64,000 nt of DNA from Mycolicibacterium sp. CBMA 247 (GTDB lineage Bacteria; Actinomycetota; Actinomycetes; Mycobacteriales; Mycobacteriaceae), in assembly GCF_009729095.1 (NCBI RefSeq), contig NZ_VTGX01000005.1:62001-126000 (forward strand), given 5' to 3'. The translations under genes were made by a program, and so were the position numbers. Below the pieces are notes generated by a model. The model saw only the letters and a list, made by a program, of their open reading frames with translations, was not told where the DNA came from and did not search any database. Shown here piece by piece: positions 9,226 through 17,054 of the stretch (its first letter is position 1; each line of letters begins with the position of its first letter).

Positions 9226-9242
9226 TCCTACACTTTGTAGGA
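9226..9242. promoter_or_regulatory. Perfect palindrome, candidate TetR operator
   Basis: TCCTACA-CTT-TGTAGGA: two 7-bp arms in perfect inverted repeat around 3 bp, lying 16 bp before the ATG of the MpaB-like gene. Size and position fit a TetR operator; the TetR encoded at the end of the same operon is the likely ligand. Binding is inferred. Confidence 0.6.
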
Positions 9243-9297
9243 TTCTGGCCGCAGCGGGTGCCGGAGGTCAAGGGTGAAGTGCGATGGTCCATCTCGG

Positions 9298-9318
9298 TTA
9301 AATCAGTCGCTTGACTGA
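9298..9318. promoter_or_regulatory. Candidate operator or promoter element upstream of the SDR gene
   Basis: Contains TCAGTC-GCTT-GACTGA, a 6-bp perfect inverted repeat, within TTAAATCA..GCTTGACT. The same arrangement recurs at 10281-10302 before the TetR gene. TTGACT could also serve as a -35 element. Shared control of the SDR and TetR genes is inferred from this repetition. Confidence 0.5.
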
Positions 9319-9387
9319 CCGCGGTTGAACGGGTTGAGTCGAAGCGCCGCCGCGGTGCGGCCGACGAGGAAGGGGCTTGCGGCCTAC

Positions 9388-10197
9388 ATGAGCAATGAAC
9401 TGGCGGGAAAAGTCGCGGTGATCACCGGCGGCGCGGCGGGACTCGGTGAGGGGCTGGCGCGCCGCTTCGCTGCCGAAGGCGCGCGCGTGATGATCGGTGA
9501 CGTCGAACGCGACCGCGGCGAGGTTCTGGCTGCCGAACTCGGCGAGCGCTCCGCCTTCATGGCCGCCGATGTGTCCGATCCGGAGCAGGTCGGCGCGTTG
9601 GTTGCGGCCGCGATCGACCGGTTCGGTGGCCTGGACATCATGGTGAACAACGCTGGGGTGTCCGGGACCATGCACCGCCGTTTCCTCGACGACGATCTGG
9701 CGGACTTCCACAAGGTGATGGGGGTCAACGTGCTCGGCGTGATGGCCGGCACCCGCGACGCTGCCCGGCACATGTCGACCCACGGCGGCGGCTCGATCAT
9801 CAACCTGACCTCGATCGGCGGGATCCAGGCCGGCGGGGGAGTGATGACCTACCGGGCGTCCAAGGCCGCCGTCATTCAGTTCACCAAGTCCGCGGCGATC
9901 GAGTTGGCGCACTACGAGATTCGGGTCAACGCGATTGCGCCGGGCAATATCCGGACGGCCATCGTGGCCAAATCGGCCTCAGCCGGGGACCGTGAACGAC
10001 TCCAGCAGTTCGAGGAAGGCATCCGGGCCCAGATGCGCGCCGACCGCCCGTTGAAGCGTGAGGGAACCGTCGACGACGTGGCGGAGGCGGCGCTGTACTT
10101 CGCGGGAGACCGTTCGCGCTACGTCACTGGAACCGTGCTGCCCATCGATGGCGGCACCGTGGCGGGCAAAGTCATCGTCCGCAAACCCAAGGCCTGA
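9388..10197 (+). CDS. Short-chain dehydrogenase/reductase
   Basis: 269-residue classical SDR: VITGGAAGLGEG cofactor loop near residue 12, NNAGVSG, catalytic Ser in LTSIGG and YRASK as YxxxK, and C-terminal YVTGTVLPIDGGT. ATG chosen over upstream starts because the SDR beta1 strand begins just after it; GAGGAAGGGG lies 13 bases upstream. It is flanked by two copies of a similar operator-like sequence, so probably controlled by the TetR at 10303. Confidence 0.85.
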   Translation: MSNELAGKVAVITGGAAGLGEGLARRFAAEGARVMIGDVERDRGEVLAAELGERSAFMAADVSDPEQVGALVAAAIDRFGGLDIMVNNAGVSGTMHRRFLDDDLADFHKVMGVNVLGVMAGTRDAARHMSTHGGGSIINLTSIGGIQAGGGVMTYRASKAAVIQFTKSAAIELAHYEIRVNAIAPGNIRTAIVAKSASAGDRERLQQFEEGIRAQMRADRPLKREGTVDDVAEAALYFAGDRSRYVTGTVLPIDGGTVAGKVIVRKPKA

Positions 10198-10204
10198 CCC
10201 GCTG

Positions 10205-10267
10205 CGCCGACACGACGGTTTCTCGTCAGAAAACCCGTTTATCCAGCCAAAAAGCGTAGTGTCGGCG
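10205..10267. terminator. Inverted repeat downstream of the SDR gene
   Basis: CGCCGACAC (10205-10213) pairs with GTGTCGGCG (10259-10267) around a 45-base A/T-richer centre. It begins eight bases after the SDR stop and may act as a transcription end or as a short mycobacterial interspersed repeat. Confidence 0.35.
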
Positions 10268-10280
10268 GGCTGCGAACCAA

Positions 10281-10302
10281 TTTAAATCAACTGCTTGACT
10301 TA
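10281..10302. promoter_or_regulatory. Candidate operator upstream of the TetR gene
   Basis: TTTAAATCAACTGCTTGACTTA, containing TCAA-CTGC-TTGA; it matches the element at 9298-9318 in TTAAATCA and GCTTGACT. It abuts the earliest possible start codon of the TetR gene, the usual place for an autoregulatory operator. Confidence 0.5.
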
Positions 10303-10995
10303 GTGACACGAAGGGCGTTGACTGTAACGGTGACGACAGCCAGTCGGACGGCGCGGGCTGACCGGGTCAGCTCCACGCAGGAGGCCATCCTCAAGGCAGC
10401 CGAAAGGCTCTATGCCGAGCATGGAGTGTTCGCGGTGTCCAACCGCCAGGTCAGTGATGCGGCAGGGCAGGGCAACAACGCCGCGGTCGGCTACCACTTC
10501 GGCACCAAGACCGATCTGGTCCGGGCCATCGAGCACAAGCACCGCGGCCCGATCGAAGAGCTCCGCGAGGAGATGGTCGCGGAGCTCGGCGATTCGACCG
10601 ACCTGCGAGGCTGGGTGGGGTGCCTGGTCCGGCCGCTCACCGATCACCTTGCTGCGCTGGGCAACCCGACTTGGTATGCGCGGTTCGCCGCTCAGGTGAT
10701 GGCAGACCCGTCCTACCACAACATCGTGGTCCGCGACGCACTGAGCTCCCCGTCGCTGGTGCAGGTCATCGACGGGATGAACAACTGCCTGCCCGACCTG
10801 CCCGATGAGATCCGCACCGAACGCAACATCATGGCGCGCAACCTGTTGATGCACAGCGCTGCTGATCGCGAACGCGCGCTGGCCCAGGGCGGCAACGTAC
10901 CGCGGGCGTCCTGGCAGGGCGCGGCATCGGGATTGATCGACGCGATCGTCGGCCTATGGATGGCGCCGGTTACTCAAGAAAGCGATCTCATATGA
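10303..10995 (+). CDS. TetR family transcriptional regulator
   Basis: 230 residues from the first GTG. The HTH is at about residues 25-72 (TQEAILKAAERLYAEHGVFAVSNRQVSDAAGQGNNAAVGYHFGTKTDLVRAI). The GNNAAVGYHFGTK recognition helix is characteristic of a TetR subgroup next to P450 and ferredoxin genes. The true start may be a TTG at 10318 or a GTG at 10330, because the 10303 GTG touches the operator-like repeat. The stop overlaps the ferredoxin ATG by four bases, so regulator, ferredoxin and P450 form one operon. Confidence 0.83.
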   Translation: MTRRALTVTVTTASRTARADRVSSTQEAILKAAERLYAEHGVFAVSNRQVSDAAGQGNNAAVGYHFGTKTDLVRAIEHKHRGPIEELREEMVAELGDSTDLRGWVGCLVRPLTDHLAALGNPTWYARFAAQVMADPSYHNIVVRDALSSPSLVQVIDGMNNCLPDLPDEIRTERNIMARNLLMHSAADRERALAQGGNVPRASWQGAASGLIDAIVGLWMAPVTQESDLI

Positions 10996-11186
10996 AAGTC
11001 ACTGTCGACCAGGACAAGTGCGTCTCGTCGGGGCAGTGCGTACTCAACGCCAGTGAGGTGTTCGACCAGCGCGACGAAGACGGCGTCGTAGTCCTGCTCG
11101 AACCCGTCCCCGGCCCGGACCAAGCCGACAGCGCCCGCCGCGCCGCAGCGGCCTGCCCAGCCCTAGCCATCGAGATCGAGGAATGA
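10992..11186 (+). CDS. [3Fe-4S]-type ferredoxin (P450 partner)
   Basis: 64 residues. Motif DKCVSSGQCVLNASEVF (C-x5-C) and AAACPALAIEI (C-P) give the three cysteines typical of actinobacterial single-cluster ferredoxins that feed P450s. It lies directly before a P450 gene with a four-base overlap at each side, so it is the dedicated electron carrier. No ferredoxin reductase is encoded next to it. Confidence 0.88.
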   Translation: MKVTVDQDKCVSSGQCVLNASEVFDQRDEDGVVVLLEPVPGPDQADSARRAAAACPALAIEIEE

Positions 11187-12430
11187 CCCGACCTATGTCT
11201 GAAACGCTTGCCGACTCGCAGACCACCACCGACATCCCCGACTACCCGATGGAGCGCGCCGCGGCGTGCCCGTTCGCCCCGCCACTGCAGATGCTGGACA
11301 TGGGCAACGCCAAAGGGCTTTCCCGGGTGCGGATCTGGGATGGCAGCACGCCGTGGCTGATCACCGGCCACGAAGAGGCCCGGGTGCTCTTTGCCGATTC
11401 ACGGGTCAGCGTCGACGACCGACGCTCGGGCTTCCCGCACTGGAACGAGCACATGCTGTCCACGGTCGACAAGCGGCCCCGTTCGGTGTTCACCTCGGAT
11501 GCCGAGGAGCACACCCGATTCCGCCGGATGCTGTCCAAGCCGTTCACCTTCAAGCGTGTCGAGGGTCTGCGGCCGGCCATCCAGCAGGTCACCGACGAAT
11601 GCATCGACAAGATCCTGGCCGGACCGAAGCCGGCCGACATCGTCGCCGAACTCGCCTTACCGGTGCCCACGGTGGTGATCAGCGAAATGCTCGGCGTGCC
11701 CTACGAAGACCACGAATTCTTCCAGGAGCACGCCAACGCCGGCCTGGCCCGCTACGCAGCCGCGGACGCCATGCAGAAGGGCGCGATGAGCCTGCATCAG
11801 TATCTGATCAATCTCGTCGAGGAGAAACAGGCCAACCCGTCCGAGGATGCGGTGTCGGATCTGGCCGAGAGGGTGACCGCCGGGGAGATCAGCGTCAAGG
11901 AGGCCGCGCAGCTGGGCACCGGCCTGTTGATCGCCGGGCACGAGACGACGGCCAACATGATCGGCATCGGGATACTGGCCCTGCTGCAGAACCCCGAACA
12001 GGCCGACTTCCTGCGTAATGCCGAGGATCCCAAGGTCATTGCCAACGCGGTCGAGGAACTCATGCGCTACCTCTCGATCATCCAGAACGGTCAGCGGCGG
12101 GTGGCCATCGAGGACATCGAGATCAGCGGTGAGACCATCCGCGGCGGCGAGGGCATCATCATCGACCTGGCCCCGGCCAACTGGGACGCCAAGGCCTACC
12201 CGCAGCCCGATCAGCTGGATCTCAGTCGAGATGCCGGACAGCAGCTGGGCTTCGGCTACGGCCGTCACCAGTGCGTCGGCCAGCAGCTGGCTCGTGCCGA
12301 ACTGCAGATCGTGTTCCACACCCTGTTGCGTCGCATCCCGACCCTGGAACTGGCCATCCCGTTCGACGAGGTCCCGTTCAAGCACGACCGGCTCGCCTAC
12401 GGCGTCTACGAACTTCCCGTTACTTGGTGA
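11183..12430 (+). CDS. Cytochrome P450
   Basis: 415 residues. Oxygen-binding I-helix motif AGHETT, ExxR as EELMR, and haem loop FGYGRHQCVG with the thiolate ligand at Cys364. All catalytic features are intact. Soluble class I P450, taking electrons from the ferredoxin encoded just upstream. It heads a run including an amidohydrolase, M24-fold proteins, a crotonase and a CoA-transferase, which suggests hydroxylation early in a catabolic path. CYP family not assigned. Confidence 0.92.
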   Translation: MTRPMSETLADSQTTTDIPDYPMERAAACPFAPPLQMLDMGNAKGLSRVRIWDGSTPWLITGHEEARVLFADSRVSVDDRRSGFPHWNEHMLSTVDKRPRSVFTSDAEEHTRFRRMLSKPFTFKRVEGLRPAIQQVTDECIDKILAGPKPADIVAELALPVPTVVISEMLGVPYEDHEFFQEHANAGLARYAAADAMQKGAMSLHQYLINLVEEKQANPSEDAVSDLAERVTAGEISVKEAAQLGTGLLIAGHETTANMIGIGILALLQNPEQADFLRNAEDPKVIANAVEELMRYLSIIQNGQRRVAIEDIEISGETIRGGEGIIIDLAPANWDAKAYPQPDQLDLSRDAGQQLGFGYGRHQCVGQQLARAELQIVFHTLLRRIPTLELAIPFDEVPFKHDRLAYGVYELPVTW

Positions 12431-12464
12431 TCTTCAGCCCCACAGCCCGATTGGAGTACCACAG

Positions 12465-13637
12465 ATGACTGCTTCGACGACGCTCTATCCACCAGAAGGT
12501 TTCGGTGCGCCCAAGAACCGGCGCGGTCATGCGACGGACGGAGGCGTGACCGGACTCCTTGAAGGCACCGAGATCTTCTCGGCCGACAACCACATCTCGG
12601 TGGCCGACGACATCTTCTACGAGCGCTTCCCCGAGGAGCTCAAGGGTGCCGCCCCTCGCATCTGGTACGAGGACGGCGCCTACATGGTCGGTATGAAGAA
12701 GGGCAAGGCCTGGACTGGAGGCGATTTCGGCCGCGTGCTGATGCAGTACGACGACCTCGCCGGAGCCGCGTCGAACAACATCGCAGCGCGCATCCGCGAG
12801 CTCAAAGAGGACGGGATCGACAAGGAACTGGCCTTCCCCAACGCGGTGCTGGCCCTGTTTCACTACCCGGACAAGGCGCTGCGCGAGAGGGTATTCCGGA
12901 TCTACAACGAGCACATCGCCGCTCTGCAGGAGCAGTCGGGTGGGCACTTCTACGGCGTCGGGCTGATCAACTGGTGGGATCCCGCCGGAACACGGAGCAC
13001 GCTCTCCGAGTTGAAGTCGCTGGGCCTCAAGACATTCCTGCTGCCGCTGAATCCTGGTAAGGACGACGAGGGCAACATCTACGACTACGGCGGCACCTCG
13101 ATGGACGCGGTGTGGGATGAAATTGAAGCGGCGGGGCTCCCGGTCAGCCACCACATCGGCGAGACCCCGCCCAAGACACCGTGCGAGAACAACAGCGTCG
13201 TGGTCGGCATGATGGTCAATGTCGACTCGTTCCGCGAGCAGTTCGCCAAGTACGTCTTCTCGGGCATTCTCGATCGACATCCGAAGCTCAAGATCGGCTG
13301 GTTCGAGGGCGGAATCGCCTGGGTGCCCACCGCATTGCAGGATGCCGAACACATGCTGGCCTCCTATCGGCACATGTTCAACCACGATTTGCAGCACGAT
13401 GTCCGGCACTACTGGGACAAGCACATGGCGGCCTCGTTCATGGTGGATCCGCTCGGGCTGCGGCTGATCGACGAGATCGGTGTCGACAATGTGATGTGGT
13501 CCAGCGACTACCCGCACAACGAGAGCACCTTCGGGTACTCGGAGAAGTCACTGGCCACCGTCGTGGAGGCGGTCGGCCCGGAGAACGCGACCAAGATCGT
13601 GTCCACCAACATCCAGAAGTTCTTGGGGCTCCTATGA
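12465..13637 (+). CDS. Amidohydrolase-2 family protein (ACMSD/LigW-like)
   Basis: 390 residues. EIFSADNHISVADDIFYERFPEE at the N-terminus is the metal-site region; KLKIGWFEGGIAWVP and the closing VMWSSDYPHNES (Asp/His of the TIM-barrel site) are family marks. Family members decarboxylate or hydrolyse C-C bonds of aromatic or cyclic acids. Start is the ATG at 12465 with TTGGAG upstream. The stop overlaps the next ATG. Substrate unknown. Confidence 0.82.
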   Translation: MTASTTLYPPEGFGAPKNRRGHATDGGVTGLLEGTEIFSADNHISVADDIFYERFPEELKGAAPRIWYEDGAYMVGMKKGKAWTGGDFGRVLMQYDDLAGAASNNIAARIRELKEDGIDKELAFPNAVLALFHYPDKALRERVFRIYNEHIAALQEQSGGHFYGVGLINWWDPAGTRSTLSELKSLGLKTFLLPLNPGKDDEGNIYDYGGTSMDAVWDEIEAAGLPVSHHIGETPPKTPCENNSVVVGMMVNVDSFREQFAKYVFSGILDRHPKLKIGWFEGGIAWVPTALQDAEHMLASYRHMFNHDLQHDVRHYWDKHMAASFMVDPLGLRLIDEIGVDNVMWSSDYPHNESTFGYSEKSLATVVEAVGPENATKIVSTNIQKFLGLL

Positions 13638-14905
13638 CGAGTTCGGCATTGTCCGGGGTCACACAGGTCGCCCGAACCGGCTTCACCCCGCTCGACATTC
13701 CCGACGAGCCTGATCTCGCCCGGATGCGCCGTGAGGTCGGTGTGCGTCTGCACGCCGCGATGGCCGACCAGGGTGTTGACGCGCTCGTGCTGCTCGGCAA
13801 CGGCAACGTCATGTACTCCACCGGTATCGCCTGGCCGCTGGCCGACGCGGGGCTGTCGCATGTCGAGCGGCCGGTGGCGGTCGTGCTGGCCGACGACGAG
13901 CACCCGCACCTGTTCCTGCCCTTCCGTGAGGGCGCGGCAATGGAGTCGGAGCTGCCCGACGACCATCTGCACGGGCCGGTCTACCTCGAATTCGATGAGG
14001 GGGTAGCCGAATTCGCGAAGGTCCTGGGCAGCCTGGTCCCGGCCGGTGCGACAGTCGCGACCGACGAGTTGACCGGGGCGATGCGGCGGGCAGGCAGTGC
14101 GCTGTTCCCCGGCGGTGCGCCGGTGGACGCGGCTCCGGTGATCGGCGCGGCGAAACTGGTCAAGACCATCGACCAGATCGCTTGCATCCGGCGAGCCTGT
14201 CAGATCACCGAACAAGCCGTCGCCGAGATTCAGAAGTCACTGGCACCCGGTGCGCGCCAGATCGACCTGTCCGCCGAATTCGTGCGCCGCACTTTCGAAC
14301 TCGGCGCCACCACCAATATGTTCGACTCGATTTGGCAGGTGATGCCAACGTCAAGGGCCGAGGGAACCTGGACCACCACCGGTGATCTCGCCCTGCCCCT
14401 GCTGACAACCGAGCGCGAGTTGCACCAGGGCGACGTGCTGTGGACCGACGTGTCCATCGCCTACCACGGCTACTGCTCTGACCATGGGCGCACGTGGATC
14501 GTCGGTCAGGATCCGACGGCGGCTCAGCAGGACCAGTTCGACAAATGGAGCCGGATCGTCGACGGGGTGCTCTCGGTGACCAAGGCCGGTGCCACCTGTG
14601 GTGATCTCGGACGCGCAGCGATCGCGGCCGCCGGCGGACAGAAGCCGTGGCTACCGCATTTCTACCTGGGCCACGGTATCGGTACGAGCGCGGCCGAAAT
14701 GCCGATGATCGGAACCGATCTCGGCCAGGAGTGGGACGACAACTTCGTGTTCCCGGCCGGCATGTTGTTGGTGTTCGAGCCGGTGGTGTGGGAGGACGGC
14801 ACCGGCGGCTATCGCGGCGAGGAGATCGTGGTGGTCACCGAGGGCGGCTGGATGCCGCTGACTGCGTATCCGTACGACCCCTATGAGGTGTCCAGTGGGA
14901 ATTGA
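13634..14905 (+). CDS. M24 family metallopeptidase (Xaa-Pro dipeptidase/creatinase fold), catalytically intact
   Basis: 423 residues. N-terminal creatinase-type domain (MADQGVDALVLLGNGNVMYSTG), then the pita-bread domain. All five metal ligands are visible: Asp272 and Asp283 (TDVSIAYHGYCSDHGRT), His347 (LGHGIG), Glu382 (FEPVVWEDG) and Glu396/397 (YRGEEIVVV). In catabolic operons this fold also includes C-N or lactone-type hydrolases, so a peptidase role is not assumed. Followed by a second M24-fold gene that has lost most ligands. Confidence 0.85.
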   Translation: MTSSALSGVTQVARTGFTPLDIPDEPDLARMRREVGVRLHAAMADQGVDALVLLGNGNVMYSTGIAWPLADAGLSHVERPVAVVLADDEHPHLFLPFREGAAMESELPDDHLHGPVYLEFDEGVAEFAKVLGSLVPAGATVATDELTGAMRRAGSALFPGGAPVDAAPVIGAAKLVKTIDQIACIRRACQITEQAVAEIQKSLAPGARQIDLSAEFVRRTFELGATTNMFDSIWQVMPTSRAEGTWTTTGDLALPLLTTERELHQGDVLWTDVSIAYHGYCSDHGRTWIVGQDPTAAQQDQFDKWSRIVDGVLSVTKAGATCGDLGRAAIAAAGGQKPWLPHFYLGHGIGTSAAEMPMIGTDLGQEWDDNFVFPAGMLLVFEPVVWEDGTGGYRGEEIVVVTEGGWMPLTAYPYDPYEVSSGN

Positions 14906-16028
14906 TATCGAAGCCGACGGCCGGGCATTGCGCTTCAGCCGTCGAGAGCGCGCCCTGGCCCAGATGGAGGCCTATGACCTCGACGTGCTGGTACTCGGCA
15001 GACAGGCCAACGTCCGCTATATCTCCGGCGCTCCGCAGCTGTGGGTGGTGGGCACCCGACCGTTCGGGCCGATCTGCACGTTCGTTCGGGACACCGGTGA
15101 GATCCACCTGAACAGCACCTGGGATGAGGGCATTCCCGAGGAGATCCCACACGAGAATCTCTACGGGTTCGCCTGGAACCCGATGACCCTGATCGGTGTG
15201 CTGCAGAACATCAAGGGTGCCGACACCGCCCGGCGGGTCGGAACCGATGCACTCACACCGACTTTCGCCAAGCTGTTGCCGATGGCCTTCCCGAATGCCG
15301 AACTGGTCGACGGTGAGCAGGCCATGCGGGCTGCCCGCCGGATCAAGACTCACGAGGAGATCGTGGCGCTGCGGCGCGCGCTGGCGGTCGCCGAGGAAGG
15401 TCTGGCAAAGGGTGTCGCCGAGCTTTGTCCGGGAATCACCGAGAAGTTCCTCGCCGGCGCGATGTTGGAGGCCGAGGCCGCCGGTGGGGTGAGCACCCCG
15501 GCGACCCAGGACGCCGCCTGGGTGACCTCGAAGGAGCATCCGTGGCGCCGTGCCGAGGGCGACGACCGGGTGCGTGAGGGAGATCTGGTGGCGTTGTCGG
15601 CAGGGGTTCTCGCCGACGGATATGTCGGTGAGGTGACCCGTACGGTCTATGTCGGTGAGCCGACGGACGCCGTGCGCACGCTGTACCGGCGTCGAGATGA
15701 CCTGTGGGACAGGCTGCTCGAGGCCTGTCGCCCCGGCAAGACCACCAGCGCGTTGCTGGATGCCTATGAGCAGGCCGGTGAGCGTCTGCCCGCGATGCCG
15801 GTGGCGCACGGGCTCGGACTGGGCTTCGACCCGCCGGTGGTGTCGCCCAATCTGCGGGCCACCGCCGCGGCCGACCCCCTCGAGGAGGGCATGGTGCTCG
15901 CAGTCACCGCCTACGTCTGGGAACAGGGCGTGGGCGCGGTGTTCACCCGGGATGCGGTATTGATCGGTGCCGACGGACCACAGGTGCTGACCCAGACCCA
16001 GCCAGACAGTGAGGCCGCACATGCCTGA
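14895..16028 (+). CDS. M24-fold protein lacking metal ligands (probable non-catalytic paralogue)
   Basis: 377 residues from the GTG at 14895, preferred because GAGGTG sits just before it; an ATG at 14883 is also in frame. Overlaps the previous gene. It aligns with its neighbour through EGDLVALSAGVLADGYVGEVTRT, MPVAHGLG and GMVLAVTAYVWEQG. At four of the five metal positions the residue is changed: Asp to Ser, Asp to Glu, Glu to Thr and Glu to Asp; only His remains. The pair could form a heterodimer with one active subunit. That is inference. Confidence 0.78.
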   Translation: MGIDIEADGRALRFSRRERALAQMEAYDLDVLVLGRQANVRYISGAPQLWVVGTRPFGPICTFVRDTGEIHLNSTWDEGIPEEIPHENLYGFAWNPMTLIGVLQNIKGADTARRVGTDALTPTFAKLLPMAFPNAELVDGEQAMRAARRIKTHEEIVALRRALAVAEEGLAKGVAELCPGITEKFLAGAMLEAEAAGGVSTPATQDAAWVTSKEHPWRRAEGDDRVREGDLVALSAGVLADGYVGEVTRTVYVGEPTDAVRTLYRRRDDLWDRLLEACRPGKTTSALLDAYEQAGERLPAMPVAHGLGLGFDPPVVSPNLRATAAADPLEEGMVLAVTAYVWEQGVGAVFTRDAVLIGADGPQVLTQTQPDSEAAHA

Positions 16029-16980
16029 ACGCCCCACCCCGGAGGAGATCATCCTCTACGAGAAGGACCCCAAGACCAAGATTGCCACCATCATGTTCAA
16101 CCGGCCGGAGTTCCTCAACGCGCCGACGTCGATGGCCCGGCTGCGCTACGCCGATGTGCTGCGCGCGGCCAACGCCGACAACGACGTGAAGGTGGTGATC
16201 ATCCGTGGCGTCGGGGACAACCTGGGTAGCGGAGCGGATCTGCCGGAATTCATGGAGGGCAACGACAATCCGGCGGTGCGACTGGCCGAGCTGCGGCTGG
16301 AGGACGACGGTGTCGGCGAGGTGACTTACCCGCCCAAGGGCACCTTCCGCAACGGCGCCACCATCAGCTCCTGGTACGCCAACTCCCAGGCCGGCAACCG
16401 CGCGCTGCAGGATTTCAAGAAGATCAGCATCGTCGAGGCCAAGGGCTACTGCTACGGCTGGCACTTCTACCAGTGTGCCGACGCCGACCTGGTGATCTCC
16501 AGCGACGACGCCCTGTTCGGCCATCCGTCGTTCCGCTACCACGGCTGGGGGCCACGCATGTGGACGTGGGTCCAGATGATGGGCCTGCGCAAGTTCCAGG
16601 AGATGGTCTTCACCGGACGTCCGTTCACTGCCGCGGAGATGTATGACTGCAACTTTCTGAACAAGGTGGTGGCCCGGGATCAGCTGGAGGCCGAGGTGGC
16701 CAAGTATGCGCTGGCTTGTGCCCGGAACCGGCCGGTGGATACCGTCTTTCAGCAGAAGATGTTCTTCGAGATCTTCAAACAGCAGCAGGGCGAGTACATG
16801 GGCAGCCTGCTGAGCGCGTTCTTCGAGTCGATGGGCAACGGCGTGGCCAACGACGGCGATGACGACCTGGACATGTACGAGGCCATCGACAACGGGCTCT
16901 CGGGTGCGGTCAACGACAACGACAGCAAGTTCCCGCCCGACTTCCGGCTGTCCAAAAAGAACCGGGCGAAACCCGAATAG
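16021..16980 (+). CDS. Enoyl-CoA hydratase/isomerase (crotonase) family protein
   Basis: 319 residues. IATIMFNRPEFLNAPTSMARLRYADVL, VKVVIIRGVGDNLGSGADLPEF (oxyanion strand) and KGYCYGWHFYQCADADLVISSDDALFGHPSFRYHGWGP match the crotonase fold. The catalytic-loop region differs from canonical enoyl-CoA hydratase (GWHF in place of GGG/CEL), so isomerase, hydrolase or decarboxylase activity is possible. The D/E-rich C-terminal tail is unusual. ATG with GAGG six bases upstream; overlaps the M24-like gene by eight bases. Confidence 0.82.
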   Translation: MPERPTPEEIILYEKDPKTKIATIMFNRPEFLNAPTSMARLRYADVLRAANADNDVKVVIIRGVGDNLGSGADLPEFMEGNDNPAVRLAELRLEDDGVGEVTYPPKGTFRNGATISSWYANSQAGNRALQDFKKISIVEAKGYCYGWHFYQCADADLVISSDDALFGHPSFRYHGWGPRMWTWVQMMGLRKFQEMVFTGRPFTAAEMYDCNFLNKVVARDQLEAEVAKYALACARNRPVDTVFQQKMFFEIFKQQQGEYMGSLLSAFFESMGNGVANDGDDDLDMYEAIDNGLSGAVNDNDSKFPPDFRLSKKNRAKPE

Positions 16981-16983
16981 CGG

Positions 16984-17040
16984 CGAAACTGTATTCCGGA
17001 AGGGGAAGTTCGAGTGCCGGCCTGCTGGAATACAGTTTCG
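16984..17040. repeat. Long-armed inverted repeat between crotonase and CoA-transferase genes
   Basis: CGAAACTGTATTCC (16984-16997) and GGAATACAGTTTCG (17027-17040) are perfect 14-bp arms around 29 bases. It fills almost the whole 74-bp gap between two co-directional genes. It may be a terminator or processing hairpin; similar hairpins lie at 28461-28518 and 52937-52986. Confidence 0.55.
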
Positions 17041-17054
17041 GCGAGAGAGCGGAT

